Shown here: piece by piece, positions 9,195 to 17,412 of the stretch
Layout: every line of letters begins with the position of its first letter
Position numbering within the stretch: position 1 is the first letter of the stretch
NCBI GenBank assembly: GCA_963662605.1
Contig: OY759785.1
Location: forward strand, 2,604,001-2,668,000
Source: G963662605 sp963662605
Lineage (GTDB): Bacteria > Bacteroidota > Ignavibacteria > Ignavibacteriales > Ignavibacteriaceae
Length of the DNA: 64,000 nt
Direction of reading: 5' to 3'
The notes under the pieces: generated by a model
What the model saw: only the letters and a program-made list of their open reading frames with translations
Told to the model about the DNA's origin: nothing
Database searches by the model: none
Position numbers and translations under genes: made by a program

Positions 9195-10427
9195 TTACTT
9201 TTTGAAAAGTGAATCGGTCTTTTTTGAGTAGTTTACTTTCGGCACAATCACATTTTTCATTTTTGAACCGAAAACAGTCTGGTTCAAGCCCTCGGATTCA
9301 AAGACAGCCATAAAGTTTTCAGGTACTTCTCCACCCGGAAATTTATCCAAAATACTGTTGGTTGTGGCAATATCCGATACCCCTTTTACAGCTCCAAGTA
9401 ATCCGATTTCAGCACATCCCATTAACAGCAAAAAATCTGTACCGCCGGGGCCTTTGCCCTTCACAATAAAACTGAAATCTTTTTCGAACTTGCCTCCGTG
9501 AATATCAGCCGGAGAGTAAAGCTGTTCGGTTTTCCCATCATTTGATATAATGGATAACGTGTTTTTATTAAGATCGCACTTAATGCCGTACAGAGATAGG
9601 AACTTTCTGAGTACAAAAAGCGATTTGATCTGCCCCATGAAAATCACATTATTCGACTTGAACTCATCTTCCGTAAACTGGGAAGCAAGTTTTAAGGAAA
9701 CCGGAACATCTTTTGTTTTAAGTACCGATAAAATCTGCCAAAGTCCCCAATACGTGCTTGGCCTCAGATAGGTGTATAATGCCGGAGAGTACTTTACCTG
9801 AAAATTTTTATCAACTTTTGACTTTTCCATATAATCATCAAGTGAATTGATGCTGAAATCTCTAACGTTATTGTGTTCACCGCCTTCAAGTTTTTCTTCA
9901 TTCATCACAAAAAAATCACCAACAACAATCATTATCGGCTTTTTCTCATGCCCGATTACACTGGTAATTATCTTGCTCGTGCTCTCCGGTCCGGTTGAGC
10001 GGGAGAACATGAGAACTAACAAAATAACGACAGCGAGGCTCAGCACCCCGATAACGACAAACGGCCATTGTTTTTTTTCCGGTTCTTTAATTTCCGCGGG
10101 GGCTTCAATGGGTTCAAAATCAATTTCATAGCGTCCCTTAGGAATAGTAAGCCGGTATTGAATTCCCGTAGGGTTCATGTGGTAATAATGTTCGAGTTTC
10201 GTCCGCAGGTTGTTGATATAAACACGGACAATCGCGTCATCTTTCGGATCAAATTCTTTATCTTTTCCCAAAACATCAATCGCGATCGTAGTCTCTTTGG
10301 GTTTACGTCCGGCAATGGATTCATTTACTAAATAACTCAGTAAATCCCGCAGCCGTGCAGCATCCTTAAAAGTTGGGCTTTCGATAATTTGCTTGAGTAT
10401 TTCTAATTTTTCTTGATTGCCGAGCAT
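9195..10427 (-). CDS. membrane-anchored winged-helix regulator
   Basis: 410 residues. The first 105 form a DNA-binding module with the pattern FKDAARLRDLLSYLVNES, DVLGKDKEFDPKDDAIVRVY, INNLRTKLEHYY and IPKGRYEIDF. This resembles the OmpR/ToxR-like winged-helix domain found in many acidobacterial and FCB one-component regulators. A single membrane helix at about 122-143 (WPFVVIGVLSLAVVILLVLMF) follows. The remaining 260 residues would face the periplasm and resemble no domain I recognise. The layout suggests a ToxR/CadC-style protein that senses an envelope signal and binds DNA directly at the membrane. It is a lone gene upstream (in chromosome order) of the GntR gene, on the same strand. The targets are unknown. 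Confidence 0.72.
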   Translation of the reverse strand: MLGNQEKLEILKQIIESPTFKDAARLRDLLSYLVNESIAGRKPKETTIAIDVLGKDKEFDPKDDAIVRVYINNLRTKLEHYYHMNPTGIQYRLTIPKGRYEIDFEPIEAPAEIKEPEKKQWPFVVIGVLSLAVVILLVLMFSRSTGPESTSKIITSVIGHEKKPIMIVVGDFFVMNEEKLEGGEHNNVRDFSINSLDDYMEKSKVDKNFQVKYSPALYTYLRPSTYWGLWQILSVLKTKDVPVSLKLASQFTEDEFKSNNVIFMGQIKSLFVLRKFLSLYGIKCDLNKNTLSIISNDGKTEQLYSPADIHGGKFEKDFSFIVKGKGPGGTDFLLLMGCAEIGLLGAVKGVSDIATTNSILDKFPGGEVPENFMAVFESEGLNQTVFGSKMKNVIVPKVNYSKKTDSLFKK

Positions 10428-10525
10428 ATAAAGTACATATCAATTTAGGTAATTTGAACAGCAGGCGATTTTGCAATCCACCCGGAAAAGATATAAGTTT
10501 TTGTAGTGTTAAAGTAACAAATTTA

Positions 10526-11416
10526 TTACTTAAAAATAAGGGGCTTTACCCTGAACAGGAAGTTTTTTATAATTTCGGAGGTTTCGTGAGGTTTTTCATG
10601 CTGAATAAAATGCCCACAGTCATCAATCATTGAAAATGAACAATTTTTGATAAGCGAGCATGCTTCCCTGGCGATTTGTTCTGTTGTAATGTACGGGTGC
10701 AAAATCGGCTGTGGTATAAATTTATCCTCTTTGCCAAAAATGACTTGGGCAGGCTGTGTTATTTGGTTTAGTTGTTTGAAAACCGGTTCAGTCAGCATGC
10801 CGGTAAATGAATTTGCCACAATTTCACAAAAATTCTCAAAATTTGCCCACTTTTTCATGGCTATTCGATTTTTTGTCAAATCAGCTAAATCTATCGGTAA
10901 CTTACTGAAATTTGCAGTATAACTAAGCTCAATCTGCTTTTTACTTGAGGAGGCAAAGCTCTTCGCCGTAAAACTCCGCCTTAGCAATTTAGTCTCTTCC
11001 GCCGAGAAGGTCTCAAATCCGGCAGGTGCTAACAAAATTAGATTTTGTACAACTTCCGGATGTTGCAAGGTAGTAGTGATTGATATTTGTCCTCCCATAG
11101 AGTGCCCGACTAAATTGACTTGCTCAAGCCCAAGTGAAAGAATGAAATCGCGGATGATTTTTGCATAAAAAGTCTGCCCGCCCGAATGTACTCTCTCCCA
11201 TGATTTACCGTATCCCGGAAGATCTATCGCGATACACCTGAAATCATCTGTAAGCAATGATGTCAATTTTCGCCAATCCTGCATATAACTTGCTAATCCA
11301 TGAATAAATACCAACACATCATTTGACGTACCCTCATCATAGTACGCGACTGATATATTATCAGGCAATGTTACAAGTTTATAAGGAAAATTATATTCTA
11401 ATTCGGGGAATTGCAT
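10526..11416 (-). CDS. alpha/beta hydrolase, cytoplasmic
   Basis: 296 residues of the alpha/beta hydrolase fold. The nucleophile elbow is LVGHSMGGQ (Ser near residue 105), the acid is in FGKEDKFIP and the His is in DDCGHFIQHEKP. The oxyanion strand is VFIHGLASYMQDW. No signal peptide is present, so it is probably cytoplasmic. It is the last gene of the minus-strand acyl-metabolism cluster and is clearly related to the preceding gene (11467-12408), which encodes a lipoprotein version. The pair look like a duplication in which one copy works in the envelope and one inside the cell. Esters, lactones or C-C bonds of a diketone are possible substrates; none can be chosen from sequence. Confidence 0.88.
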   Translation of the reverse strand: MQFPELEYNFPYKLVTLPDNISVAYYDEGTSNDVLVFIHGLASYMQDWRKLTSLLTDDFRCIAIDLPGYGKSWERVHSGGQTFYAKIIRDFILSLGLEQVNLVGHSMGGQISITTTLQHPEVVQNLILLAPAGFETFSAEETKLLRRSFTAKSFASSSKKQIELSYTANFSKLPIDLADLTKNRIAMKKWANFENFCEIVANSFTGMLTEPVFKQLNQITQPAQVIFGKEDKFIPQPILHPYITTEQIAREACSLIKNCSFSMIDDCGHFIQHEKPHETSEIIKNFLFRVKPLIFK

Positions 11417-11424
11417 AAGGAAAT

Positions 11425-11461
11425 AGCCGTCTCAGACAGGAACTGCCGATCTGAGACGGCT
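11425..11461 (-). terminator. intercistronic hairpin
   Basis: A perfect 11 bp inverted repeat (AGCCGTCTCAG at 11425-11435, CTGAGACGGCT at 11451-11461) fills almost all of the 50-base gap between the two hydrolase genes. On the minus strand it is followed by ATTTCCTT, so it may terminate part of the transcripts or stabilise the upstream mRNA. Confidence 0.6.
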
Positions 11462-11466
11462 GAATA

Positions 11467-12408
11467 TTATTTAATAAAATCCAGGACTGTGGCATTAAAC
11501 TCGGAAGCGTGTTCAATCATAATCATATGTCCGCACTCGTCAATTTCATGTAAAGTGCAGTTCGCCATATTTTTACTTCCTTCCTTAAAAACATCAGCCG
11601 TAAAGCCGGGATTGAGATATGGGTTCGGGATTAATCCGTCATTTCTTCCATAGATAATCATCGTTGGAGTTTTAACCTGTTCAACTTTATCCCAAGTTGG
11701 TTCATCCAACATGCCGTAAACGCTTCTGACAGTCGCGTAGCAAAAGCCTTCAAAATCTTTTGCTTTGCTCATGCGAACGCGTTCCTCTACCATCCATTCC
11801 CATTTATCATTCCATGAATAGAAATTACTTGCCAGATTTTTTCTTGAGCCGTCTTCGAGAGTACTTTTAACACCTTTAACGGTCATAACACTTTTCAGCC
11901 AGTCGCCTTCACCCTGTTCAAACTCTTCAAATCCTGCCGGATCTGCAAGTACAAGTTTTTCAAGGTATTCAGGATACTTCAATGCAAAAGTGATGCCGAT
12001 CTGTCCACCCATTGAGTGGCCCACATAGATTAACTTTTTTATTCCCAGAGCGTCTGCAAGACGTTTAACCTGTGAAGCAAAGAAGCTCATATTGTAAGCG
12101 TAATAGTCCTTTTGTGATTTTCCATAACCCGGCAGATCAATGGCGATAACTCTGTATTTCTTCGCAAGTTCAGGAATGTTATAACGCCAGAATCCGGCGT
12201 TACTTGCAAGTCCATGAACAAGGAACACGGTTTTTTCGCCTGACCCTACATCTATGTAAGAAATCTCAGGATTATGCAAGGCCGTCTTTGTAGAAAAACC
12301 ATAGTCAAAGTCTTTGAACTCCAATGCCGGTTTGTCTGTGTAGATATAACCGGTGCACCCGGTAAATGACAAAGCTATTACAATTAAGAACGCAAATTTA
12401 TTTTTCAT
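11467..12408 (-). CDS. alpha/beta hydrolase lipoprotein
   Basis: 313 residues. It begins with a lipoprotein signal (FAFLIVIALSFTGC, Cys at about 18), so it is probably anchored to an envelope membrane. The alpha/beta hydrolase core has an oxyanion strand VFLVHGLASNAGFW, nucleophile elbow YVGHSMGGQ (Ser near 127), acid YGRNDGLIP and His DECGHMIMIEH. It follows the outer-membrane protein gene after nine bases, which suggests co-translation. A role in hydrolysing the compound brought in by that barrel is an inference from position. It is homologous to the next gene, which lacks the lipoprotein signal. Confidence 0.87.
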   Translation of the reverse strand: MKNKFAFLIVIALSFTGCTGYIYTDKPALEFKDFDYGFSTKTALHNPEISYIDVGSGEKTVFLVHGLASNAGFWRYNIPELAKKYRVIAIDLPGYGKSQKDYYAYNMSFFASQVKRLADALGIKKLIYVGHSMGGQIGITFALKYPEYLEKLVLADPAGFEEFEQGEGDWLKSVMTVKGVKSTLEDGSRKNLASNFYSWNDKWEWMVEERVRMSKAKDFEGFCYATVRSVYGMLDEPTWDKVEQVKTPTMIIYGRNDGLIPNPYLNPGFTADVFKEGSKNMANCTLHEIDECGHMIMIEHASEFNATVLDFIK

Positions 12409-12417
12409 TGGGTACTC

Positions 12418-13983
12418 CTAAAACATTAACCAGCTAAGTGATGTAAAAATGACATACGGGTTCCGTGGTTTTCCGGTTGAGTTGTCATATTTAACATCAG
12501 GTGAATTATAGAAATCGCCCAACTGCAAATAGCCGGCGCTTAAACCGAGAGTTAAGAAAACTTTGATGTTATACTTAAACTCTACGTTAATCTCATGTCC
12601 CATATAACTTGTGCCGCCCTTAGGAGTAACGTTGGAAATTGCAGCAGCAAGTCCCAGTTTGGCAGAGAATTTATTCGGGATCAAGTCCTTAGTGACGGTG
12701 AGAAATCCGGCAGTAACGCCCATTCCCATGTTGGAAATGTCCTGAACGGCTGAGTAGTATCTGTTAACAACCTGTGGATCAGGGAATAACAGAAGTGCCC
12801 TGTGATTGCTGTAAATACCGGTCGGAGATCCGTAAACGTTTCCGGTTATAACACTGCTTACAGTTCCGTCATTCGCACCGTTGTTATCACCAGTGGTATA
12901 CAAACCTTCAAAGCTGATTTTATCATTGGCCGTCATGCCGTATTTGTATGAAACCTGACCATTGACGGCTACGCCAAGAATATCTGCATAATGCGATGAA
13001 CTTAAATCTGCGCTAACGGTATCCAGAGTTCCGATGTTGGACATGACAAATGCATCAGCCCACCATCTTCCGGCAAGAAAATCTCTGTTGTATGCCGCAT
13101 GAGCACCTAACCATCCGATATTAGCCGTATACTTTGATGTGGGGAGATTCAGCCTTACGGCACCATTATAGCTTGCAAGACTACTGTTCAAACCTTGACC
13201 GAGTACCGAAATGCCTCCTGCGCTTTTACCCCTATCCCAGACGAACCAACCGTCAACGCCTACTTCAAGCAGCGGTTGAACGCGGGATTCCAGATCCAAC
13301 ATCCATAATGCGACATCATCATTCTGATCAATGATATTTTCATACAGCTGATAGTAACCCAATTTTGCCTGAGTCGTTTTATTCAGGTTTGCGAATAAAC
13401 TTACACCCACGCCCTGTGTTCCCCAATAGCACAGTTTATACGCACTTGTCTGAGCAGTCGAAACGGCAGAAATATTTGGATCACGAACGTTATCAAATAC
13501 TCTTTGCAGACCGACGACAACATTATAATCAGCTCCCCGGGGACGAATATCAACGTTGGCAAGCAACGTTTGTAAATTGACCTGTCCTGCGTTGATACCA
13601 CCACCGACGTTTCCGCCGACACCATATGCAGCATCACCCCAGGTCATATCAATTTTGAATAAACTCCGGAATGTTGCTACTCCATCAAGTATAGATGGCG
13701 TATAAATGAACATAGGAACAAATCTTTGTTCAAAATAAACAGCTGTCCTAGGAGATGTATTTGTTGTATTTGGTCCGAAAAGCCTTCCGATGATTTGCCC
13801 TCGCAGCAGTTCATTTGTAGTTGCCACGTTGGTCGCCACACCTTTGGAAAACCAGTAACCAATAAATTTTAATTCAGATGGTTTGGCATCCGGAATCTTT
13901 TTAACCGTTATGGTGTCCTGTGCTGAAACAGTATAAACTCCCAGAAGAAGCAATATACAGAGAAATAAAAAACCATGTTTCAT
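12418..13983 (-). CDS. outer-membrane beta-barrel protein
   Basis: 521 residues. A signal peptide (about 1-21, LLLLGVYTVSAQ) is followed by alternating amphipathic beta strands through the whole length. It ends with SLSWLMF, a C-terminal aromatic typical of outer-membrane barrels recognised by BamA. The size suits a 16-18-strand porin or uptake channel; the exact family was not recognised. The gene lies between a small lipoprotein gene and the hydrolase-lipoprotein gene, in the acyl-metabolism cluster, so it may let the substrate of that pathway cross the outer membrane. AAGG lies 10-13 bases before the ATG, just after a strong hairpin. Confidence 0.75.
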   Translation of the reverse strand: MKHGFLFLCILLLLGVYTVSAQDTITVKKIPDAKPSELKFIGYWFSKGVATNVATTNELLRGQIIGRLFGPNTTNTSPRTAVYFEQRFVPMFIYTPSILDGVATFRSLFKIDMTWGDAAYGVGGNVGGGINAGQVNLQTLLANVDIRPRGADYNVVVGLQRVFDNVRDPNISAVSTAQTSAYKLCYWGTQGVGVSLFANLNKTTQAKLGYYQLYENIIDQNDDVALWMLDLESRVQPLLEVGVDGWFVWDRGKSAGGISVLGQGLNSSLASYNGAVRLNLPTSKYTANIGWLGAHAAYNRDFLAGRWWADAFVMSNIGTLDTVSADLSSSHYADILGVAVNGQVSYKYGMTANDKISFEGLYTTGDNNGANDGTVSSVITGNVYGSPTGIYSNHRALLLFPDPQVVNRYYSAVQDISNMGMGVTAGFLTVTKDLIPNKFSAKLGLAAAISNVTPKGGTSYMGHEINVEFKYNIKVFLTLGLSAGYLQLGDFYNSPDVKYDNSTGKPRNPYVIFTSLSWLMF

Positions 13984-14001
13984 GAGATGATTCCTTTATT
14001 C

Positions 14002-14054
14002 TTGAACATAATTCCCGCCTCATAGGAGATGTGATGAACGGGAATTATGTTCAA
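14002..14054 (-). terminator. 16 bp intercistronic hairpin
   Basis: A perfect 16 bp inverted repeat (left arm 14002-14017, right arm 14039-14054, starting TTGAACAT) with a 21-base loop. It lies between the lipoprotein stop and the barrel start. No T run follows, and the ribosome site of the barrel gene comes directly after. Partial termination or mRNA processing/stabilisation is more likely than full termination. Confidence 0.6.
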
Positions 14055-14071
14055 AATCTAATATTCACATA

Positions 14072-14608
14072 TTATTGTTTAACGTAACCCTGAATGTAAA
14101 TTGCATACTTTGTTGCACCAATCATTGTACTTCCGAAACCGCCTGCTGCAGTAGGAGCACTTACACCGCTCAATGCAGGTGTCGTCTGAATGATTTCATA
14201 CTTCATGTTTGAACCGCTGATCGCAAAGATACCGGTTGATGTAACAGATGAAGGCGAAGACTGATTAGCTACTATATCATAAATCGTTGCACCATTAGTG
14301 GCAGAACCGGTAACGGTATCTTTATAAGCAGAGGCTGTAGCTGAGTATGTGCCGGTAAAGGTAGTTGAGGTATTGCTGCTGTCTACCTGTACTACGGTAT
14401 ATGACTTGTTAGCATTGAAAGTTGCAGTGATTTTTACAACTTTAAATGGAGCAACACGCAGTCCGTAAGGTACGTTCGTACCGGTGCATAACCAGGTACC
14501 GACAATCGGCTCAGTTGTAGCAGCTGCTGAGGGTGAATCATCATCCTTTTTACAGGAAGTGAAAACAACTGCAAAAGCTAACGTCAAGAGAAGAAGTAAC
14601 TTTTTCAT
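14072..14608 (-). CDS. small lipoprotein, lipocalin-like
   Basis: 178 residues. A lipoprotein signal (LLLLTLAFAVVFTSC, Cys at about 19) is followed by an acidic linker (KKDDDSPS), as usual for Bacteroidota lipoproteins bound for the cell surface. The mature part contains PIVGTWLCTG, then a run of beta strands with FNANKSYTVVQVDSS, resembling lipocalin-like proteins of this phylum. Such proteins often bind lipids or other hydrophobic ligands, which would fit the barrel and acyl enzymes next to it, but binding is only inferred. The gene starts ten bases after the ligase stop. Confidence 0.7.
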   Translation of the reverse strand: MKKLLLLLTLAFAVVFTSCKKDDDSPSAAATTEPIVGTWLCTGTNVPYGLRVAPFKVVKITATFNANKSYTVVQVDSSNTSTTFTGTYSATASAYKDTVTGSATNGATIYDIVANQSSPSSVTSTGIFAISGSNMKYEIIQTTPALSGVSAPTAAGGFGSTMIGATKYAIYIQGYVKQ

Positions 14609-14618
14609 ATAGGGTCCT

Positions 14619-16142
14619 TTATTTTGATTGATTGGATAAAGTTTGTTGATGAATGCTCAACAATTCTTTTCTATTAATTTTCCCGGCATCCGTTTTGGGA
14701 ATTGCCGTGATACATTGAATGTGCTTTGGTATCTTGTACTTTGCCAGGTTTTGCCGGCAATGTTCCAGTATTTTTTCCACATCTATCGTTTCGCCCTCTT
14801 TGACTACTACAAATGCTTTCCCTACCTCACCCCATTTTTCATCTTCAACCCCGATAACCGCTGTTTCCTTAATAGCGCTTAGTTTGTATAATACGGCCTC
14901 TATTTCTGCCGGATATACATTCTCTCCCCCGCTGATAAACATGTTTTTCTTTCTGTCAACGACGTAATAATATCCCTCACTGTCCCGGGTAACCAAATCA
15001 CCGGTGTGGAAATAACCGTCGGTAATAGCATTTTTAGTTTCTTTTTCTTTCCGCCAGTATCCGGGAGTGACAATCGGCGATTTCATCCAAAGTTCACCTA
15101 TCGTATTATCCGGACACTCATTTCCGTTTTCATCCATTATTTTTGCATCAACATAAAAATTCGGGAAACCGATTGAACCGCGTTTCCGTATAGCGTCTCG
15201 TTGATGCAATGAGTAACAGTTAGGCCCGACTTCGGTAAGACCGTATCCCTGGCGAATTGCAATACCCTTTTCGTGCCAAAGATTGATAAGCGGTATTGGC
15301 ATCGGTGCTCCGCCTACGATAGCATAGCGGACTGTGGACAAATCAACTTGTTTGAAAAGAGGCATATCAGACATCATTTGCAGCATCGTCGGTACGCCGA
15401 ACAGAATTGTTGATTTTTCTTTTTCCATAAGGAGCAGAATTTTCTCTGCGTTAAAACTTTGCAGCAACGTATGAGAAGCTCCATGTAACAGAAATGGCGT
15501 GAATAGCACGTTCCATCCTCCCGTATGAAAGAACGGTGCGTAGCTTTGTGTATGATCGCTTGAATGCAGATCAAGGCGCAATCCGGTATTTATTGCATTC
15601 CAGAAAAGCATACGATGAGTAATCATTACGCCTTTCGGAAGCCCTGTTGTCCCCGCCGTGTACAGAATCATATTTAGGTCGGTTTCCACAATACTCTGTT
15701 TCGGTTGAAACATGGAATACTTTTTCTTATCGGAAAGAAAAGGAGTAATTTCTTCCAGAGGCTCCTTATATGGTGTGTTCGCGATAGACTGTAATAGCTT
15801 TACTTGCTCTCCATATTCGGCTTCATATAAGAATAATTTCGGTTCGGCATCGGATATAAGGACATCAAGTTCCCGTGGCGTTAACCGGAAGTTCAGCGGC
15901 ACTAAAACAGCGCCCGAGCGTAAGCAGCTCAAATACAGGAGTACATATTCCGCACGGTTTTTTGAATAGACTGCGATTCTGTCTCCGTAAGTAATACCGA
16001 ATTTTTCCTGTAGGAACAATGAAACCGCAGAAACAAGATTATCAAATTCGATAAATGACCATTGAATATCTCTGTTGTCCTCCCTCAGGAACATTTTATC
16101 GGGCGTGTAGTAAGCCCATTTTTTTAACCAATCAGTTTCCAT
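14619..16142 (-). CDS. acyl-CoA ligase (AMP-forming)
   Basis: About 507 residues. ATG at 16142 is preferred because AAGG stands six bases before it and the protein then begins METDWLKKWAYYTPDK, as usual; an upstream alternative start at 16199 would extend it by 19 atypical residues. The gene overlaps the end of the transporter gene by 11 bases, so the two are co-translated. Motifs of the ANL superfamily are complete: LYTAGTTGLPKGVM (phosphate loop), GYGLTEVGP, GYFHTGDLV, DRKKNMFISGGENVYPAEIE and KTDAGKINRKEL with the catalytic Lys. It should activate a carboxylic acid to its CoA thioester with ATP. The chain length or ring type of the acid is not readable. Confidence 0.92.
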   Translation of the reverse strand: METDWLKKWAYYTPDKMFLREDNRDIQWSFIEFDNLVSAVSLFLQEKFGITYGDRIAVYSKNRAEYVLLYLSCLRSGAVLVPLNFRLTPRELDVLISDAEPKLFLYEAEYGEQVKLLQSIANTPYKEPLEEITPFLSDKKKYSMFQPKQSIVETDLNMILYTAGTTGLPKGVMITHRMLFWNAINTGLRLDLHSSDHTQSYAPFFHTGGWNVLFTPFLLHGASHTLLQSFNAEKILLLMEKEKSTILFGVPTMLQMMSDMPLFKQVDLSTVRYAIVGGAPMPIPLINLWHEKGIAIRQGYGLTEVGPNCYSLHQRDAIRKRGSIGFPNFYVDAKIMDENGNECPDNTIGELWMKSPIVTPGYWRKEKETKNAITDGYFHTGDLVTRDSEGYYYVVDRKKNMFISGGENVYPAEIEAVLYKLSAIKETAVIGVEDEKWGEVGKAFVVVKEGETIDVEKILEHCRQNLAKYKIPKHIQCITAIPKTDAGKINRKELLSIHQQTLSNQSK

Positions 16143-17382
16143 TGACGACCTTCTTAAATTTTCTACTGCTGATATACAGCACAACTGCAGAAATGACACA
16201 GGCGGCAGGGCTCAATAAAAGCGTATACCGCATAAGTTCCGGCTGCTGCATAACATTAGTTACATCATTAAATCTACCATAAACGACAGGAGCGATACCG
16301 TAGCCGATTGCATTGACAATAAAGAAATACAGCCCGACCGCTAATCCCCGCAAATGAGGACCGGCTATATCATTAACGTCAGCCGCCGCGGCGCCGAGCC
16401 ATGACAATGAAAGACCGAGTAAAACTCCGACGATGATGAATTGAAAAACCACATTGTGAGAATAAAGGAGAATGAACCACAGCGGCATACTGAGCAACGC
16501 GACGACAGAAGAGAATATCATTCGTCCGCCCGGACGCTTCGCATTGATTTTATCCGCTATCCAGCCTCCGAGAATTGTTCCCGGCAAACCGCCAAGTATT
16601 GTTACAATTCCTATCCAGAATCCTATAGTTGCTACATCCAGTTTCGCTACACGGGCGAAGAAGGACGGCAGCCATATAGAGACGCTGTTGGAAGCCGTGG
16701 CGATAAAAGCATAGCCAAGGAGCAGCGACCAGAAGACTCCGTTCTTTAACAAAACGCGATAGTCTTTTTTCTCACTCTGTGCTTTTGTATCACGAATTCC
16801 GCGAACAGGTTCCTTAAGAGTCAGTACGAAAAACAGAAAGAACAGCCCCGGGAATCCGAGGAAGTAAAATGCATATCTCCAACCCATGGTCTGCCCTATC
16901 CAGCCTCCGAAAAAGAAAGCGACACCGGTTCCTATAGCAATGGCAGAAGAGAAAACCGCCTGAACAGTCGCTCTCATCCTTGCCGGGAAATAGTCACTCA
17001 ACATTGATAATGCTGCCGGTCCCAAACTGGCCTCACCTATTCCGACCATCATCCTGCAAATAAACAGAGTCCAGAATGAATGAGCAAAACCGGTCAATCC
17101 CGAAAAGATACTCCATACGGTCAAACCGAATGCAATGAGATATTTTCTTGAGAATTTGTCCGCCATCCGGCCGAAGGGGATTCCCAACAAAGTATAGAAA
17201 ATAACAAACGACGTTGAGCCCAATAAAGCAAGCTGGGAATCACTGAACAAAAACTCTTTTTTAATCGGAGTAAATAAGAGATAAATCAGAACGCGGTCAA
17301 CGAAGTTCATAACATAGAGAATCGTGAAAAGAGCTAACGCATACCATGCGTATCCGGAGATTTTCTCTTTTGTATTTTCCAT
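16132..17382 (-). CDS. MFS transporter, Spinster-like
   Basis: 416 residues with 12 predicted membrane helices. It has the major facilitator signature between helices 2 and 3 (GRMADKFSRKYLIAFG) and a conserved helix 1 ending NFVDRVL. The closest known pattern is the Spinster-like group, which moves organic anions, sphingolipid-like and aromatic acids. Placed between the KAS III-like and ligase genes, it probably imports the acid that the ligase activates. The last 11 bases overlap the ligase start. Confidence 0.88.
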   Translation of the reverse strand: MENTKEKISGYAWYALALFTILYVMNFVDRVLIYLLFTPIKKEFLFSDSQLALLGSTSFVIFYTLLGIPFGRMADKFSRKYLIAFGLTVWSIFSGLTGFAHSFWTLFICRMMVGIGEASLGPAALSMLSDYFPARMRATVQAVFSSAIAIGTGVAFFFGGWIGQTMGWRYAFYFLGFPGLFFLFFVLTLKEPVRGIRDTKAQSEKKDYRVLLKNGVFWSLLLGYAFIATASNSVSIWLPSFFARVAKLDVATIGFWIGIVTILGGLPGTILGGWIADKINAKRPGGRMIFSSVVALLSMPLWFILLYSHNVVFQFIIVGVLLGLSLSWLGAAAADVNDIAGPHLRGLAVGLYFFIVNAIGYGIAPVVYGRFNDVTNVMQQPELMRYTLLLSPAACVISAVVLYISSRKFKKVVNGN

Positions 17383-17412
17383 ATTCTTTTCTTTTAAACT
17401 TCTCTATTATTT

